Counted from the stretch's first letter, positions 9,796-19,431 are shown. The stretch: DNA of 64,000 bases from Halomonas alkalisoli (GCF_021412585.1 NZ_JAKCMI010000029.1:62001-126000), one strand, 5' to 3'. Notes: generated from the sequence alone by a model not told the origin. Made by a program: numbers and translations.

Positions 9796-10869
9796 TCAGT
9801 CCCTCAGCACCGTGGCGGTGCGCTGGGGCTCGAGTCGCACCTGCTCGCCGATCTTCCACAGGGTGTGGCTGGGGGTGATGGCGCAGAATCGCTGGCCGTG
9901 GTGCTCGAGCAGGTAGTAGCAGTCGTGGCCGCGGAACTCGCGCTCGACGATGGTGGCGCCATGGTCGTCGGGCGCGGCTGACAGCGACAGGTGCTCAGGG
10001 CGCAGTGAAAGGCGCACCGGACCCTGATGGTGGTGGTTGATCGCCACGGGGCCGAGGACGGTCTGGGCGATCTCGCCATCGGCCTCGCCTTCCAGCAGGT
10101 TGGTATGGCCGAGAAATTCGGCGATGAAGGAGGTGGCGGGCGTCTGGTAGATGCACTCCGGGCAGTCCATCTGCAGCAGTCGCCCCGAGTGCATGACCCC
10201 GACCTGATCGGCGAAGGAGAGTGCCTCGGCCTGGTCGTGGGTAACGAGAATGACGGAGGTGCCGGCGGCCTTGAACAGGCGACGCACTTCCTTGCGGGTC
10301 GACTCCCGCAGGGCGGCATCGAGGTTGGAGAAGGGCTCGTCCAGCAAGACCAGCTCCGGCTCGGCGGCCAGCGTTCTGGCCAGGGCGACCCGCTGCTGCT
10401 GGCCTCCCGAGAGCTCGTCGGGCATACGGGCGGAGAGGTCCGCCAGGCCCACCAGGTCGAGCCATTCCCGCGCCTTGGCGTGGCGTTTCGTCTTGGCGAT
10501 ATGGCGCATGGCGAAGGCGACGTTGTCACCCAGGCTCATGTGCGGGAAGAGCGCATAGTCCTGGAAGACGATGCCGATGCGACGCTGCTGGGGAGGCAAC
10601 TGGGTCACTCGCTTGCCATGCAGGAAGATCTCCCCGCTATCCGGCGTCTCGAAGCCGGCGATCATGCGCAGCGTGGTGGTCTTGCCACAGCCGCTGGGAC
10701 CCAGCAGAGCGAGGATTTCGCCGTTGCCCAGCGTGAAGTTGACGTCTTCCGCCGCCAGCGGATCACCGCTGCGGTAGCGTTTGCTGAGCCCCTCCACCGA
10801 GAGCAGCGGGTCGACCAGCCGGACAGGGCTACCCTGCGGGTCGGCGCTGATGTTGAGGTTCGTCATCAT
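9796..10869 (-). CDS. fbpC: Iron(III) ABC transporter ATP-binding protein
   Basis: 357-residue ATPase of the FbpC/AfuC type, energising ferric-iron import. Walker A GPSGCGKTT is at 57-65, followed by a Q-loop, the signature LSGGQQQR, Walker B LVLLDEPFSNLD and an H-loop VTHDQ. The C-terminal 110 residues form a TOBE-like regulatory domain. The start overlaps the permease stop by 4 bases, and a second ATG follows at 10866. The cognate permease and binding protein lie upstream in the order A-B-C. Iron specificity is inferred from the binding protein and the Fur-like site. Confidence 0.9.
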   Translation of the reverse strand: MMTNLNISADPQGSPVRLVDPLLSVEGLSKRYRSGDPLAAEDVNFTLGNGEILALLGPSGCGKTTTLRMIAGFETPDSGEIFLHGKRVTQLPPQQRRIGIVFQDYALFPHMSLGDNVAFAMRHIAKTKRHAKAREWLDLVGLADLSARMPDELSGGQQQRVALARTLAAEPELVLLDEPFSNLDAALRESTRKEVRRLFKAAGTSVILVTHDQAEALSFADQVGVMHSGRLLQMDCPECIYQTPATSFIAEFLGHTNLLEGEADGEIAQTVLGPVAINHHHQGPVRLSLRPEHLSLSAAPDDHGATIVEREFRGHDCYYLLEHHGQRFCAITPSHTLWKIGEQVRLEPQRTATVLRD

Positions 10870-12476
10870 TTGCCCTCCTTGGTGAGCAGCAGGCCCACGG
10901 ACAGGCTCGAGAACACCACGATGGCAGCGGCGAAGGGCGCCGCTTCGGCCAACATGCCTTCCGAGGTACGGGTGAATACGGTGACCGCCAGCGTGGTATA
11001 GCCGGTGGGGGCCAGCAGGAAGGTGATCGGCAGCTCCTTCATGCAGAGCACGAAGACCAGCACGACGCCGGCCAGGATGCCGCGACGCAGGCGTGGGAAG
11101 ATCACGTGGATGAAGGTGCTGACCGGGCCATGGCCCAGCGAGTGGGCGGCCTGTTCCATGCTGGGCCGGGTCTGCAGCAGTGAATTGCGGATCGGGCCCA
11201 GTGCCAGCGCCAGGGATGCCATGGCCCAGGTAATGATCAGCAGCGCCAGCGTCTGGTAGAGAAACGGTGCGGTACGCAGCGAGAAGAACACCATGGCCAG
11301 GCCAAGTGCCAGCGGCGGCAGAGCATAGCCGATATACGCCGAGCGCTCGATCAGCGTCGAGAAGGGAGAGCGGTAGCGCACCGTGAGGAAGGCCAGGGGC
11401 AGGGCGAAGGCGGCCGCCAGCAGTGCGGCCGGCAGTGCGGCGCCTGCAGAGCGCAGGAAGGTCCCTGGCACCCGGGCGAAGAAGCTCATGTCGGGGGGCG
11501 CGAGCAGCAGCCAGTAGCCGAGAATCATCACCGGCAGGCCGATGGAGACACCGAACAGCACGATCAGGTAGGGCCAGGCCAGCCAGCGGGCCCTGCCCAG
11601 GGGTGTGGGGCGAAGGGGGCGTGCCACGCCGGTACCGACACGGGCCAGCTTGCGCCTGAGCACCAGGCTGTCGAGCATCACGAAGCTGGCCGCCACCACC
11701 AGCAGCATGATGGCGAGCCAGGCGGCATAGATGCGATCGAAGGCGCCGGAGTACTGGGTATAGATGGCGTAGCTGAAGGCCTCGTAGCGCATCAGCGCAA
11801 CAGCACCGAAGTCACCCAGCACGTAGAGGGTGATCACCAGCCAGCCGGCCATCAACGATGGCATCAGGTGAGGCAGCGTCACCTTGCGCAGGATCTCGCC
11901 CTGGGAGTAGCCCAGGCTGCGTGCGCTCTCTTCCAGGTTGCCGTCCAGGCCGGAAAGGGCCGTGCGCAGGTTGAGGAAGAGATAGGGGAAGGTATAGAGC
12001 GACAGCGCCAGGGTAGCGCCGACGTAGCCTTGAATGCGTGGCAGCTGAATGCCGGTGAGCTGGGCCAGCACGCCGTAGTTGCCGCCCAGGCCGATCAGCG
12101 CATAGGCCATCACGTAGCCCGGCACAGCGAGCGGGATGACGCCCATGATGGTAAGGGCACGCTTGAAGCGAATGTCGGTACGAGTCACCAGCCAGGCCAG
12201 CGGAAAGGCCATTACGGTGGTCAAGACCACCACCCCTGCGGCCAGGGCCAGGGTGTTGATCAGCAGTTGGAGATTGCGGGGGCGAAAGACCAGGTCGACA
12301 AGCGTGGCACTGTCGGCCTCGAAGGCACGCAGGCCCAGATAGACCAGCGGCACCAACATGGCGGCGGCAACGACCAGTGACGGCAGCAGGATGTGCAGCG
12401 GCACATGCCGGGGCAGCAGGCGCTGCAGGCGTGAGGCCGGCTGACTATGGATGGAGGTGCTGTTGGTCCGTGTCAT
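10866..12476 (-). CDS. fbpB: Iron(III) ABC transporter permease (fused double permease)
   Basis: 536-residue inner-membrane permease with about 12 hydrophobic segments and two copies of the binding-protein-dependent permease domain, the FbpB/SfuB layout in which one polypeptide supplies both halves of the channel. Two cytoplasmic-loop motifs of the EAA type are visible (EESARSLGYSQGEI and EQAAHSLGHGP). The ATG at 12476 is chosen because GAGG lies just upstream; the open frame extends 15 codons further without a good ribosome site. It lies between fbpA and fbpC. Confidence 0.9.
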   Translation of the reverse strand: MTRTNSTSIHSQPASRLQRLLPRHVPLHILLPSLVVAAAMLVPLVYLGLRAFEADSATLVDLVFRPRNLQLLINTLALAAGVVVLTTVMAFPLAWLVTRTDIRFKRALTIMGVIPLAVPGYVMAYALIGLGGNYGVLAQLTGIQLPRIQGYVGATLALSLYTFPYLFLNLRTALSGLDGNLEESARSLGYSQGEILRKVTLPHLMPSLMAGWLVITLYVLGDFGAVALMRYEAFSYAIYTQYSGAFDRIYAAWLAIMLLVVAASFVMLDSLVLRRKLARVGTGVARPLRPTPLGRARWLAWPYLIVLFGVSIGLPVMILGYWLLLAPPDMSFFARVPGTFLRSAGAALPAALLAAAFALPLAFLTVRYRSPFSTLIERSAYIGYALPPLALGLAMVFFSLRTAPFLYQTLALLIITWAMASLALALGPIRNSLLQTRPSMEQAAHSLGHGPVSTFIHVIFPRLRRGILAGVVLVFVLCMKELPITFLLAPTGYTTLAVTVFTRTSEGMLAEAAPFAAAIVVFSSLSVGLLLTKEGK

Positions 12477-12532
12477 CGTGCCTCGCAGAATGAAGTGTGC
12501 CGCCTGCAGTGCAGGCGGCACTCGGATCGGCG

Positions 12533-13531
12533 TTAAAGCAGGCCGACATCGCGTAGTAGGTTCAGGGTGCCTTCGAGATCCTCGAGATCATCCAGGTCGA
12601 TTTCCGGTGCTACCTCGAGCAGGCGGTCTGAGTCCTCGAGGAGTGGGTTCTGGATGACGCCACGGGTCACCGGGTACTCATAGACGTTGGTGGTGAAATA
12701 CTGCTGGGCGGCCGGTGAGAGCAGGTAGCGAATGAACTCGACGGCCTCTTCCTGGTTGTCGCTGCTGGCCACTACGGCAATGCCGGCGACGTTCACCAGG
12801 TTGCCGATATCACCCTCGGCGAAGAAAGCCTGTTCGACGGGGAATTCCTCGTCGCTGGCCTGGAAGCGAGGCAGGTAGTAGTTGTTGACCAGGCCGAAGT
12901 CGATCTCGCCATCGGCGATGCCCTGCACCTGGGTGGAATTGTTGCGGAAGGTGACGGCATCGTTGTCACGCATGCCTTCCAGCCATTCGCGGGTACGCTC
13001 TTCGCCGTGCTCCAGGCGCATGGCGGTGATGAACGACTGGAAGGAACCGTTGGTTGGGGCCCAGCCGACGCGGCCTTCATAGCGCTCGTCGGTGAGGTCG
13101 AAGACGCTCTCGGGCAGCTCGCCCTCGTCCACGCGTTCCGGTGAATAGGCGACGACCCGCGCACGACCGCTGGCAGCGACCCAGCTGCCGGTCTCGCTGG
13201 TATAGATGGTCGGCAAGCCTTCATAGATGTCGGCCGGCAGCTCGGCGAGCAGCCCGGCCTGGCTGATGGCGCCCATGGCCCCGGCATCCTGCCCCCAGTA
13301 GAGGTCGGCCGGCGAGCGGTCGCCCTCTTCCTGCAGCAATACGGCCAGCTGGGCAGTGTCGCCATAGCGGACTTGCACGCTGATGCCCGTGTCCTTCTCG
13401 AACTGCTTGACGATCGGCTCGACCATCGACTCGCCACGGCCCGAGTAGAGCGTCAGGCTGGCGGCAGAGGCCAGCGGAGCGGCAAGCAGGGTGGTGGCAA
13501 CAGCGGTTGCAGTAAACAGCGTCTTGCGCAT
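12533..13531 (-). CDS. fbpA: Iron(III) ABC transporter substrate-binding protein
   Basis: 332-residue periplasmic binding protein of the FbpA/FutA group. The signal peptide ends near ASAASLTLYSGRGE, and the mature protein begins with the family's typical LTLYSGR strand. A pair of adjacent tyrosines in NNYYLPRF corresponds to the iron-binding tyrosines known in FbpA. The ATG at 13531 has AAGGAA 8 bases upstream. A 15-bp Fur-like element lies about 115 bases upstream, which fits iron-repressed expression of the fbpABC operon. Confidence 0.92.
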   Translation of the reverse strand: MRKTLFTATAVATTLLAAPLASAASLTLYSGRGESMVEPIVKQFEKDTGISVQVRYGDTAQLAVLLQEEGDRSPADLYWGQDAGAMGAISQAGLLAELPADIYEGLPTIYTSETGSWVAASGRARVVAYSPERVDEGELPESVFDLTDERYEGRVGWAPTNGSFQSFITAMRLEHGEERTREWLEGMRDNDAVTFRNNSTQVQGIADGEIDFGLVNNYYLPRFQASDEEFPVEQAFFAEGDIGNLVNVAGIAVVASSDNQEEAVEFIRYLLSPAAQQYFTTNVYEYPVTRGVIQNPLLEDSDRLLEVAPEIDLDDLEDLEGTLNLLRDVGLL

Positions 13532-13646
13532 GGATGTGTTCCTTGAGGCTGAAAGGCGGGGAAATGGTGCGCCACTCTGCGTTGGCATCGTCCCTCGGCC
13601 AGTCTCGGTCTAGCGCCACGATAGCAAAAATGGATCTGGTTGCAAA

Positions 13647-13661
13647 TGACAATGATACGCA
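13647..13661 (-). promoter_or_regulatory. Candidate Fur box upstream of fbpA
   Basis: TGACAATGATACGCA matches 10 of 14 defined positions of the 7-1-7 Fur consensus. It sits in an AT-rich stretch about 115 bases upstream of the fbpA start, in the only long non-coding gap before this iron-uptake operon. Confidence 0.5.
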
Positions 13662-13706
13662 AAAAGATTTTTATGATCTCGGTCAATTTTTCCGACCTGG
13701 AAAGTG

Positions 13707-13739
13707 CGCCGCCCGCCACTCGGTGAGTGGCGGGCGGCG
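13707..13739 (-). terminator. Hairpin terminator of the TRAP operon
   Basis: Perfect 15-bp GC-rich stem (13707-13721 with 13725-13739) with a 3-base loop, 22 bases beyond the end of the TRAP large-subunit gene on the minus strand. Only a short TTT follows. Confidence 0.75.
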
Positions 13740-13761
13740 TAACAGCATCAACCCGGTGGGT

Positions 13762-15090
13762 TCAATAGCCGACCAGCATAGAGGGCAGGCCGGTGATGAT
13801 GGCAGGGAAGAAGGCCATCAGCACGCAGGCCAGCATGATGATGGCCACGAAGGGGATCACCGCCTTGTAGAGATCGACGATCTCCACCCCCTTGGGCGCC
13901 ACCCCCTTCAAGTAGAAGAGCGCATAGCCGAACGGCGGGGTGAGGAAGGAGGTTTGCAGCACCACGGCCACCATCACCACGAACCACAGTACGTCGATGC
14001 CCATCTCGGCGACGATCGGCAGCATGATCGGGAAGCTCAGCAGCACGATGCCGGTCCAGTCGAGGAACATGCCCAGGATGAACACCAGGAAAAGCATCAG
14101 GATCAGCGCGCCGGTGGTGCCACCGGGCATCGCCAGCACCAGGTCGCTGATCACCGTCATGCCGCCGCCGCGAGAGAAGACCCCGGTGAAGGCGGTGGCG
14201 CCCACCAGCACCAGCATCACCATGGTGGTGGTCTTGCCGGCGTCGATCAGGGTGCGGTAGCAGGTCGAAGCCTTGCGATCGCCGAAGATCATGAACAGCA
14301 GGAAGGCGATCAACACGCCGATGGCCGAGGCCTCGGTGGCGGTGGCGATGCCGGTAAACAGGGCACCGAGCACCCCGAGGATCAACGACATGGGCGGCAG
14401 TACGTACTTGGCCAGCATGATCAGCAGTTGGCCGGTATTGGTCTCGGCACGCTCCTCTGCCGGCACTTTCGGCCCATAGGCGGGCTTGATGTAACAGATG
14501 ATCAGCACATAGAGGGCATACATGACACCCAGCATCACGCCGGGGACCAGGGCGCCGGCGAACAGCGCGCCCACCGAAACAGGTGAGTAGCTGGCCATCA
14601 GGATCAGCATGATGCTCGGCGGAATCAGGATGCCCAGGCAGCCGCTGGCCATGATGACCCCGGAGCTGAGCTCCTTGTTGTAGCCGTACTTGAGCATCGG
14701 CACCAGGGCGATCATACCCATCACCGCGATGGAGGCGCCGACGATACCGGTGGTGGCGGCCAGCAGCACCGAGACGATGACCACCGTCAGCGCCAGGCCG
14801 CCGCGCAGGTTGGCCAGCAGCAGTCGCATGGTGTCGAACATCTTCTCGGTGACGCCGGAATCATTGAGGAAGCGCGCCATCAGCACGAACAGCGGAATGG
14901 CCACCAGGACATAGTTATCCATGGCGTTGCCATAGATGTTGTTGATAATGGTGCCGAGGACCCGCGATCCGGGCCCCAGCCAGGCGCCCAGCACGGCGAT
15001 GCCGCCCAGTACGAAGGCCAGCGGATGGCCCATGAACAGGCCGACCAGCAGGCCGCCGAACATGAACAGGGTGAGCATTTCGGGGCTCAT
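13762..15090 (-). CDS. dctM: TRAP transporter large permease subunit (DctM type)
   Basis: 442-residue inner-membrane protein with about 12 hydrophobic segments, forming the ion-coupled transport subunit of a TRAP importer. Family features include GLLVGLFMGHPLAFVLGG at the N-terminus, ASGCLGILIPPSI in the middle and FLTPPFGYALFYLKG near the C-terminus; the last is typical of the mannitol/chloroaromatic-labelled subgroup. The start overlaps the dctQ stop by 4 bases. The substrate is an organic acid by family knowledge, but its identity is not readable. Confidence 0.92.
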   Translation of the reverse strand: MSPEMLTLFMFGGLLVGLFMGHPLAFVLGGIAVLGAWLGPGSRVLGTIINNIYGNAMDNYVLVAIPLFVLMARFLNDSGVTEKMFDTMRLLLANLRGGLALTVVIVSVLLAATTGIVGASIAVMGMIALVPMLKYGYNKELSSGVIMASGCLGILIPPSIMLILMASYSPVSVGALFAGALVPGVMLGVMYALYVLIICYIKPAYGPKVPAEERAETNTGQLLIMLAKYVLPPMSLILGVLGALFTGIATATEASAIGVLIAFLLFMIFGDRKASTCYRTLIDAGKTTTMVMLVLVGATAFTGVFSRGGGMTVISDLVLAMPGGTTGALILMLFLVFILGMFLDWTGIVLLSFPIMLPIVAEMGIDVLWFVVMVAVVLQTSFLTPPFGYALFYLKGVAPKGVEIVDLYKAVIPFVAIIMLACVLMAFFPAIITGLPSMLVGY

Positions 15091-15590
15091 GAGGCGGTCT
15101 CCTCGCGCAGTTGCTGAATGGCACGGATGACGATGGCGATGGCCTGCAGCAGGATCAGCACCGCGGCGAAGACGATCACGCCCTTCACCGGATAGACCGG
15201 GATCGAGACCATGCCGTAGGTGGTCTCACCGCGGCTGAAGGAGCGCATGAAGAAGCTCCAGCCGAATGTCAGCAGCATCCAGATGAAGGGGACGAAGAAG
15301 ATCAGGTAGCCGAGGATATCGAGGGCGGCCTGCTTGCGGCGCGAGAGCAGGCGCTTGAGCACATCGACCTCGACGTGAGCGTGATGGCGTAGGCCATAGG
15401 CTGCCATCAGCATGAAGTGGGCGCCAAATAGCATCTTGGTGATGTCGAAGGCCCAGTCGCTGGGTCGGCCGGCGAAGTAACGCAGGCCGATGTCATAGAG
15501 GACGATCAGAGTGATCACGGCAATCAGAGGGGCAATCAGCCGACCGAACCCCTCGTTGAGGGCATCGATCGCCTTGGCAATGGCATTCAT
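15087..15590 (-). CDS. dctQ: TRAP transporter small permease subunit (DctQ type)
   Basis: 167-residue membrane protein with four hydrophobic segments, the usual DctQ layout. The N-terminal AIDALNEGFGRLIAPLIAVITL and the WAFDITKMLFGAHFMLMAAYGLRHHAHVEVD-type core (about residues 45-75) identify the family. It partners the large subunit encoded immediately downstream. It is separated from the binding-protein gene by 125 bases holding two hairpins. Confidence 0.9.
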   Translation of the reverse strand: MNAIAKAIDALNEGFGRLIAPLIAVITLIVLYDIGLRYFAGRPSDWAFDITKMLFGAHFMLMAAYGLRHHAHVEVDVLKRLLSRRKQAALDILGYLIFFVPFIWMLLTFGWSFFMRSFSRGETTYGMVSIPVYPVKGVIVFAAVLILLQAIAIVIRAIQQLREETAS

Positions 15591-15636
15591 GGTCGGTGGT
15601 CTCGAGAGTCTTGGAGGTTAGCTACAGGACGGAAAA

Positions 15637-15703
15637 CGCCACCGGTGCAGCTCCAGCGCCGGTGGCGATCACTCCCAATGAGCCTCCCGGGATCACCGGG
15701 AGG
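15637..15703 (-). promoter_or_regulatory. Two intercistronic hairpins between TRAP binding protein and permease genes
   Basis: On the minus strand, a stem at 15683-15690/15696-15703 (8 bp, 5-base loop) is followed by one at 15637-15645/15659-15667 (9 bp, 13-base loop). Both lie just after the dctP stop and before dctQ. Such hairpins commonly protect or partly terminate the message so that the binding protein is made in excess over the membrane subunits. Confidence 0.65.
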
Positions 15704-15715
15704 TCTCGTTGACGC

Positions 15716-16825
15716 TTAGAGACAGGCTTCGAGTTCTTCCAGCGACGGGAGATTATCCATGGTCCGGCTCATGTTGAAGGGCGCGGAAATGTCACGCCAG
15801 TTGGCGTAGTGCTCCAGGTAGCTGACCATGGAGTGATAGACCTTGGCGTGCATCGGGTCTTCACAGGCGCCGCGCAGAATCACGTCGTTGGTGATGTCCT
15901 GGATGCGGGCTAGGTCGTCGTCGGAGAGCTGGTGGATTTCCACGCCGGCTTCCATGAAATTCACCGTACCCTCGGTGGACTCGCGCTCGGACCAGGCCAG
16001 CGACCAGGCCATGGTGGCATCAGCAGCGATCTTCAGCTTCTCCTGGGTTTCCTCGGTGAGGGCGTCCCAGGCGTCCTTGTTGATCATCACGCCGAATACG
16101 CTGGCTGACTGGTGCCAGCCGGGCACCGTCCAATGCTCGGCTACCTCGGCGAAGCCGACGTTGTAGTCGACACCCGGGGTGGAGAATTCGCCGGCGTCGA
16201 TGACGCCACGCTCGATGGCCTGGTAGACCTCGCCCCCGGCCAGGGTGACCTGGGAGCCGCCCAGCTCTTCCAGCACGCGACCCTGGTCACGGCCTGACAG
16301 GCGCAGGCGCTTGCCGTCCAGGTCGGCCAGGCTCTCGATGGGCGTGCGGCCCATGAAGCCGGACTCGTTGTTGGTGATGCCGTAGGGCAGATACACCATG
16401 TTGTAGTCCCCATAGACCTCCTGGTAGAGCTCCCAGCCGCCCCACTGCTGGATCCAGTTCAGGTAGTCCACGCCGTTGAACAGGCTGGTGGTGGTGGCCA
16501 GCGGCGAGAAGGCCGGGCTGCGGCCGGCCCAGTAGCCGGGCCAGTCACCGGAGGCCTCGATGCTGCCGGTCTCGGTTGCGTCGAACACCTCGGTGCCGGG
16601 CATCAGGGTGCCGCCGGCGCGGAACTCGATCTGCAGCTCGTCACCGGCGAGCTTGTTGACCAGGTCGGCCCAGTGGCGGTCGATCTGGATCAGATCGATG
16701 TTTTCCGGCCAGGTGGTGGTCATGGTCCACTGCTCCTGAGCCTGAGCCTGGGCCGTGGTGGCCATGGCTGCGAAACTAATGCTGGCCGCCAGGCCAGTTA
16801 GAGCGAACCGGGTCGTCTTCTTCAT
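15716..16825 (-). CDS. dctP: TRAP transporter substrate-binding protein (DctP type)
   Basis: 369-residue periplasmic binding protein with a signal peptide ending near AQAQAQEQ. The motif GGEVYQAIERGVIDAGEFSTP and the following PGWHQ resemble the alpha-keto acid/lactate-binding subgroup of DctP proteins, so a 2-oxo or 2-hydroxy monocarboxylate is a reasonable guess. The ATG at 16825 directly precedes MKKTTRFALTG, a normal signal peptide start, with GGGAG upstream. It is the first gene of the TRAP operon. Confidence 0.92.
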   Translation of the reverse strand: MKKTTRFALTGLAASISFAAMATTAQAQAQEQWTMTTTWPENIDLIQIDRHWADLVNKLAGDELQIEFRAGGTLMPGTEVFDATETGSIEASGDWPGYWAGRSPAFSPLATTTSLFNGVDYLNWIQQWGGWELYQEVYGDYNMVYLPYGITNNESGFMGRTPIESLADLDGKRLRLSGRDQGRVLEELGGSQVTLAGGEVYQAIERGVIDAGEFSTPGVDYNVGFAEVAEHWTVPGWHQSASVFGVMINKDAWDALTEETQEKLKIAADATMAWSLAWSERESTEGTVNFMEAGVEIHQLSDDDLARIQDITNDVILRGACEDPMHAKVYHSMVSYLEHYANWRDISAPFNMSRTMDNLPSLEELEACL

Positions 16826-17210
16826 CTCATGCTCCCTAGTATTTCGTTGTCTTGTCATAACCGGGAAAAACGTCGATTTGCCGAGGTGCCCGGAGCGCCT
16901 GAGGCCTTGTTGACCGAACGCACAACTCGACAGCAAATAACAACCTAGCAGGTGTGCCTGACATGTTCGATAGCTTGATCAAGGAAGCGCTAAAATAGGA
17001 GCGAGGATAGAGAACGCTACGCTAAGGCATGATAATGATCTTTTCGCTGTATCTTATTGTAATGTATTGATATACGGGATTAAAAGCAGCGGGTTGCTGG
17101 CGGCGGCGGCTCCCTCTTACTGCCACCAAGGTCTAATTAAAGATATTCAGTGCAAGGCGCCCATGGGACAGGTCGGTGGGCGTCTTCAGTTGCTTCTACA
17201 GGAGAGTCAT
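16826..17210. promoter_or_regulatory. Divergent promoter region of dctP and tmcA
   Basis: 385 bases without a gene. They hold a perfect 10-bp palindrome CTTGATCAAG (16974-16983), a possible operator for dctP, and an AT-rich stretch (17025-17085) with TGATAAT G ATC at 17030-17040 that resembles half of a Fur box. The in-frame codons upstream of 17211 are AT-rich at first and give no plausible protein start. Confidence 0.4.
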
Positions 17211-19331
17211 TTGAGAGCGTCAGAGGTCGCTTTATTGCTGAATTGGACAGACCAAATGGCGAAGCTTGGCTGGCGAGGCCTTGCCTGGATCAGCGGCGGT
17301 GTGGAGGAGGCCCAGGAGCGTGCCGACGACATCTGGGAGCAAGGCAGTTGGCAAGCGCCGTGCTGGGTGGCTGCCGAGCGGCCGCCCGGGTGCGACGCGG
17401 CTCAGTGGCTGTCACCGACAATGGCGCGCAGCCACCTGGGCGGCGAGCATGATCTGGTCGTGTTCGATACGGTGACGGCGGATGCCGGCTTCGACCCCGA
17501 CGCCTTTGGCGCCCTGAGCGGCACCCTCCGCGCCGGGGGCCTGCTGCTGCTGCTGACACCCGTAGACTGGGGAGGACCACGGGCGGAGAGCCCGGCGGGT
17601 CCCTACCTCTCGCGTCTACGCCGACGGCTGGAGGCAGACGGTGCTGTGGCTCACTGGCGGGCCGGCTCGACCCCGGTGCTGCCCGAGTGGCCCGGCGCGG
17701 AACCTGCGAAGACCACTCCCGTCGCCGACCCGGACTGTCTGACGGCCGACCAGGTCGAGGCGGTGTCGCGGCTGGTCAGGTTGAAGCGCCGTCGGCCACT
17801 GGTGCTCACGGCGGACCGCGGGCGGGGCAAGACGGCGGCCCTGGGGATCTCCTGTGCCCGACTCCTGGCCGCCGGGGAGCGTGAAATACTGGTCACGGCT
17901 CCCCGGCCCGCCGCGGTGTCGGCACTGTTCGAGCGGCTGGCCTCGCTGTGCCCGGAAGGCGAGCGGCAAGGCAACGACTTCGTCGACGGCCGTGGGGGGC
18001 GGGTGGCGTTCGTCGCGCCGGATACGCTGTCCTCCATGGCGGAGCGGGGGGAGGCGGGCGGCAGCGGCAGCCGCTTGCTGGTGGACGAGGCGGCGGCGAT
18101 TCCCGCCGGCCTGCTGGGCCAGTGGCTCGAGGCCTTTCCGCGGATCGCCTTCGCTACCACGGTTCATGGCTACGAAGGCTCCGGGCGCGGCTTTGCCCTG
18201 CGCTTCCGGGCGCGGCTGCAGCGCCAGGCGCCCGACTGGCACGAACTCCACCTGGCGGCGCCGGTCCGCTGGGCGGAGGGCGACCCGTTGGAGCGTCTGG
18301 TCAGCGACCTGCTGCTGCTCGACGCCGAACCGCCCATTGCTGCACCCGCGACAACCGCGCTGGTGGAGAAGGCGTGGCCGCGCGACCGGCTCGCCACCGA
18401 TGAAGCCGCACTGCGTGATCTGTTTGGCCTGCTGGTCCAGGCTCACTACCGCACGACCCCGGGAGACCTGCGGCGCCTGCTCGACGAGCCGGGTCTGCGG
18501 GTTTCGACGCTGGATGCCGCAGGGCAGGCCCAGGGGGTGATCGTCCAGGGGGATGAGGGTGGTTTCGATAGCGAGTTGGCCGAGCGGGTGGCCAGGGGCG
18601 AGCGTCGCCCACCGGGGCACCTGCTGGCTCAATCCCTGGCTGCCCATGCAGGCTCCCGCGAGGCCCTGATGGCTCGACTGCGGCGCGTGCAGCGCATCGC
18701 CGTGCACCCCGCGCGCCGCCGCGAGGGGCTGGGGCGACGACTGATCGACTCGGCCCTGGCTGAGGCCCGTCGGGACGGGGTCGACCTGCTGGGCGCAAGC
18801 TTCGGTGCCGAGTCGGGGCTGATGGCCTTCTGGCAGGCGCAGGGCTTTCGGACGGTCAGGCTGGGGCTGTCCCGGGAGACGGCCACCGGCGAGCATGCGC
18901 TGATGGTGCTGGCGCCGACCAGCGAGCGGGGCGAGGCCCTGGCCACCGAGCTCACGGCAGGCTTTCAGCGTCTGCTGCCAGCGTTGCTTGCCTTCGAGCT
19001 GAAGTCCCTGGATCCGGCGGTGGCGTTGACGCTGCTGGCCGAAGGGCCGAGGCCCGTCCTGGATGCCGGCGATCGGCGTGATATCGACGATGTGGCCTTC
19101 GGCTATCGCGAACCGGCCCTGGTACGCCCGGCCCTGCAGGCCCTGCTGCGCCAGGCGGCGATCGACAGGTGTGGCGATCCGGCGCTGGTATGGCTGGTGG
19201 CCTGGGCCTTCCAGGGCCGTGACATGCGCTGGATGGCGACTAACCTGAAGGTTGCGGGTCGGCGCAGCGTCATGGAGCAGCTGCGCAAGGCCGTGGCACG
19301 GCTCATCGAGGGGCAGGTCGCGCAGGGCTAG
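17211..19331 (+). CDS. tmcA: tRNA(Met) cytidine acetyltransferase
   Basis: ATP-dependent enzyme forming N4-acetylcytidine at the wobble base of elongator tRNA-Met. Domains in order are an N-terminal DUF1726-like region, a RecD-like helicase domain with Walker A ADRGRGKTAAL (about 201-211), a Walker B-like LLVDEAAAIP, a GNAT domain with RIAVHPARRREGLGRRL, and a C-terminal tRNA-binding tail. The TTG at 17211 is preferred as start because AGGAGA sits 6 bases upstream and the resulting 706-residue protein aligns with the family N-terminus. An ATG at 17163 is the alternative. Confidence 0.93.
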   Translation: MRASEVALLLNWTDQMAKLGWRGLAWISGGVEEAQERADDIWEQGSWQAPCWVAAERPPGCDAAQWLSPTMARSHLGGEHDLVVFDTVTADAGFDPDAFGALSGTLRAGGLLLLLTPVDWGGPRAESPAGPYLSRLRRRLEADGAVAHWRAGSTPVLPEWPGAEPAKTTPVADPDCLTADQVEAVSRLVRLKRRRPLVLTADRGRGKTAALGISCARLLAAGEREILVTAPRPAAVSALFERLASLCPEGERQGNDFVDGRGGRVAFVAPDTLSSMAERGEAGGSGSRLLVDEAAAIPAGLLGQWLEAFPRIAFATTVHGYEGSGRGFALRFRARLQRQAPDWHELHLAAPVRWAEGDPLERLVSDLLLLDAEPPIAAPATTALVEKAWPRDRLATDEAALRDLFGLLVQAHYRTTPGDLRRLLDEPGLRVSTLDAAGQAQGVIVQGDEGGFDSELAERVARGERRPPGHLLAQSLAAHAGSREALMARLRRVQRIAVHPARRREGLGRRLIDSALAEARRDGVDLLGASFGAESGLMAFWQAQGFRTVRLGLSRETATGEHALMVLAPTSERGEALATELTAGFQRLLPALLAFELKSLDPAVALTLLAEGPRPVLDAGDRRDIDDVAFGYREPALVRPALQALLRQAAIDRCGDPALVWLVAWAFQGRDMRWMATNLKVAGRRSVMEQLRKAVARLIEGQVAQG

Positions 19332-19431
19332 GTGAAGAGTGAAGCGGGGGGTGGATGGCGAGTTTGAGTGGACTTTCCCCAGCGCGGTCGTCCCGGTAAG
19401 GTAGCGCGGTTATCCACATGAAGACTCAACG

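Noticed and set aside
17030-17040. Fur half-site upstream of tmcA
   Set aside because: Only one half matches the consensus, and neither neighbour is an iron gene; left as a note in the intergenic entry.
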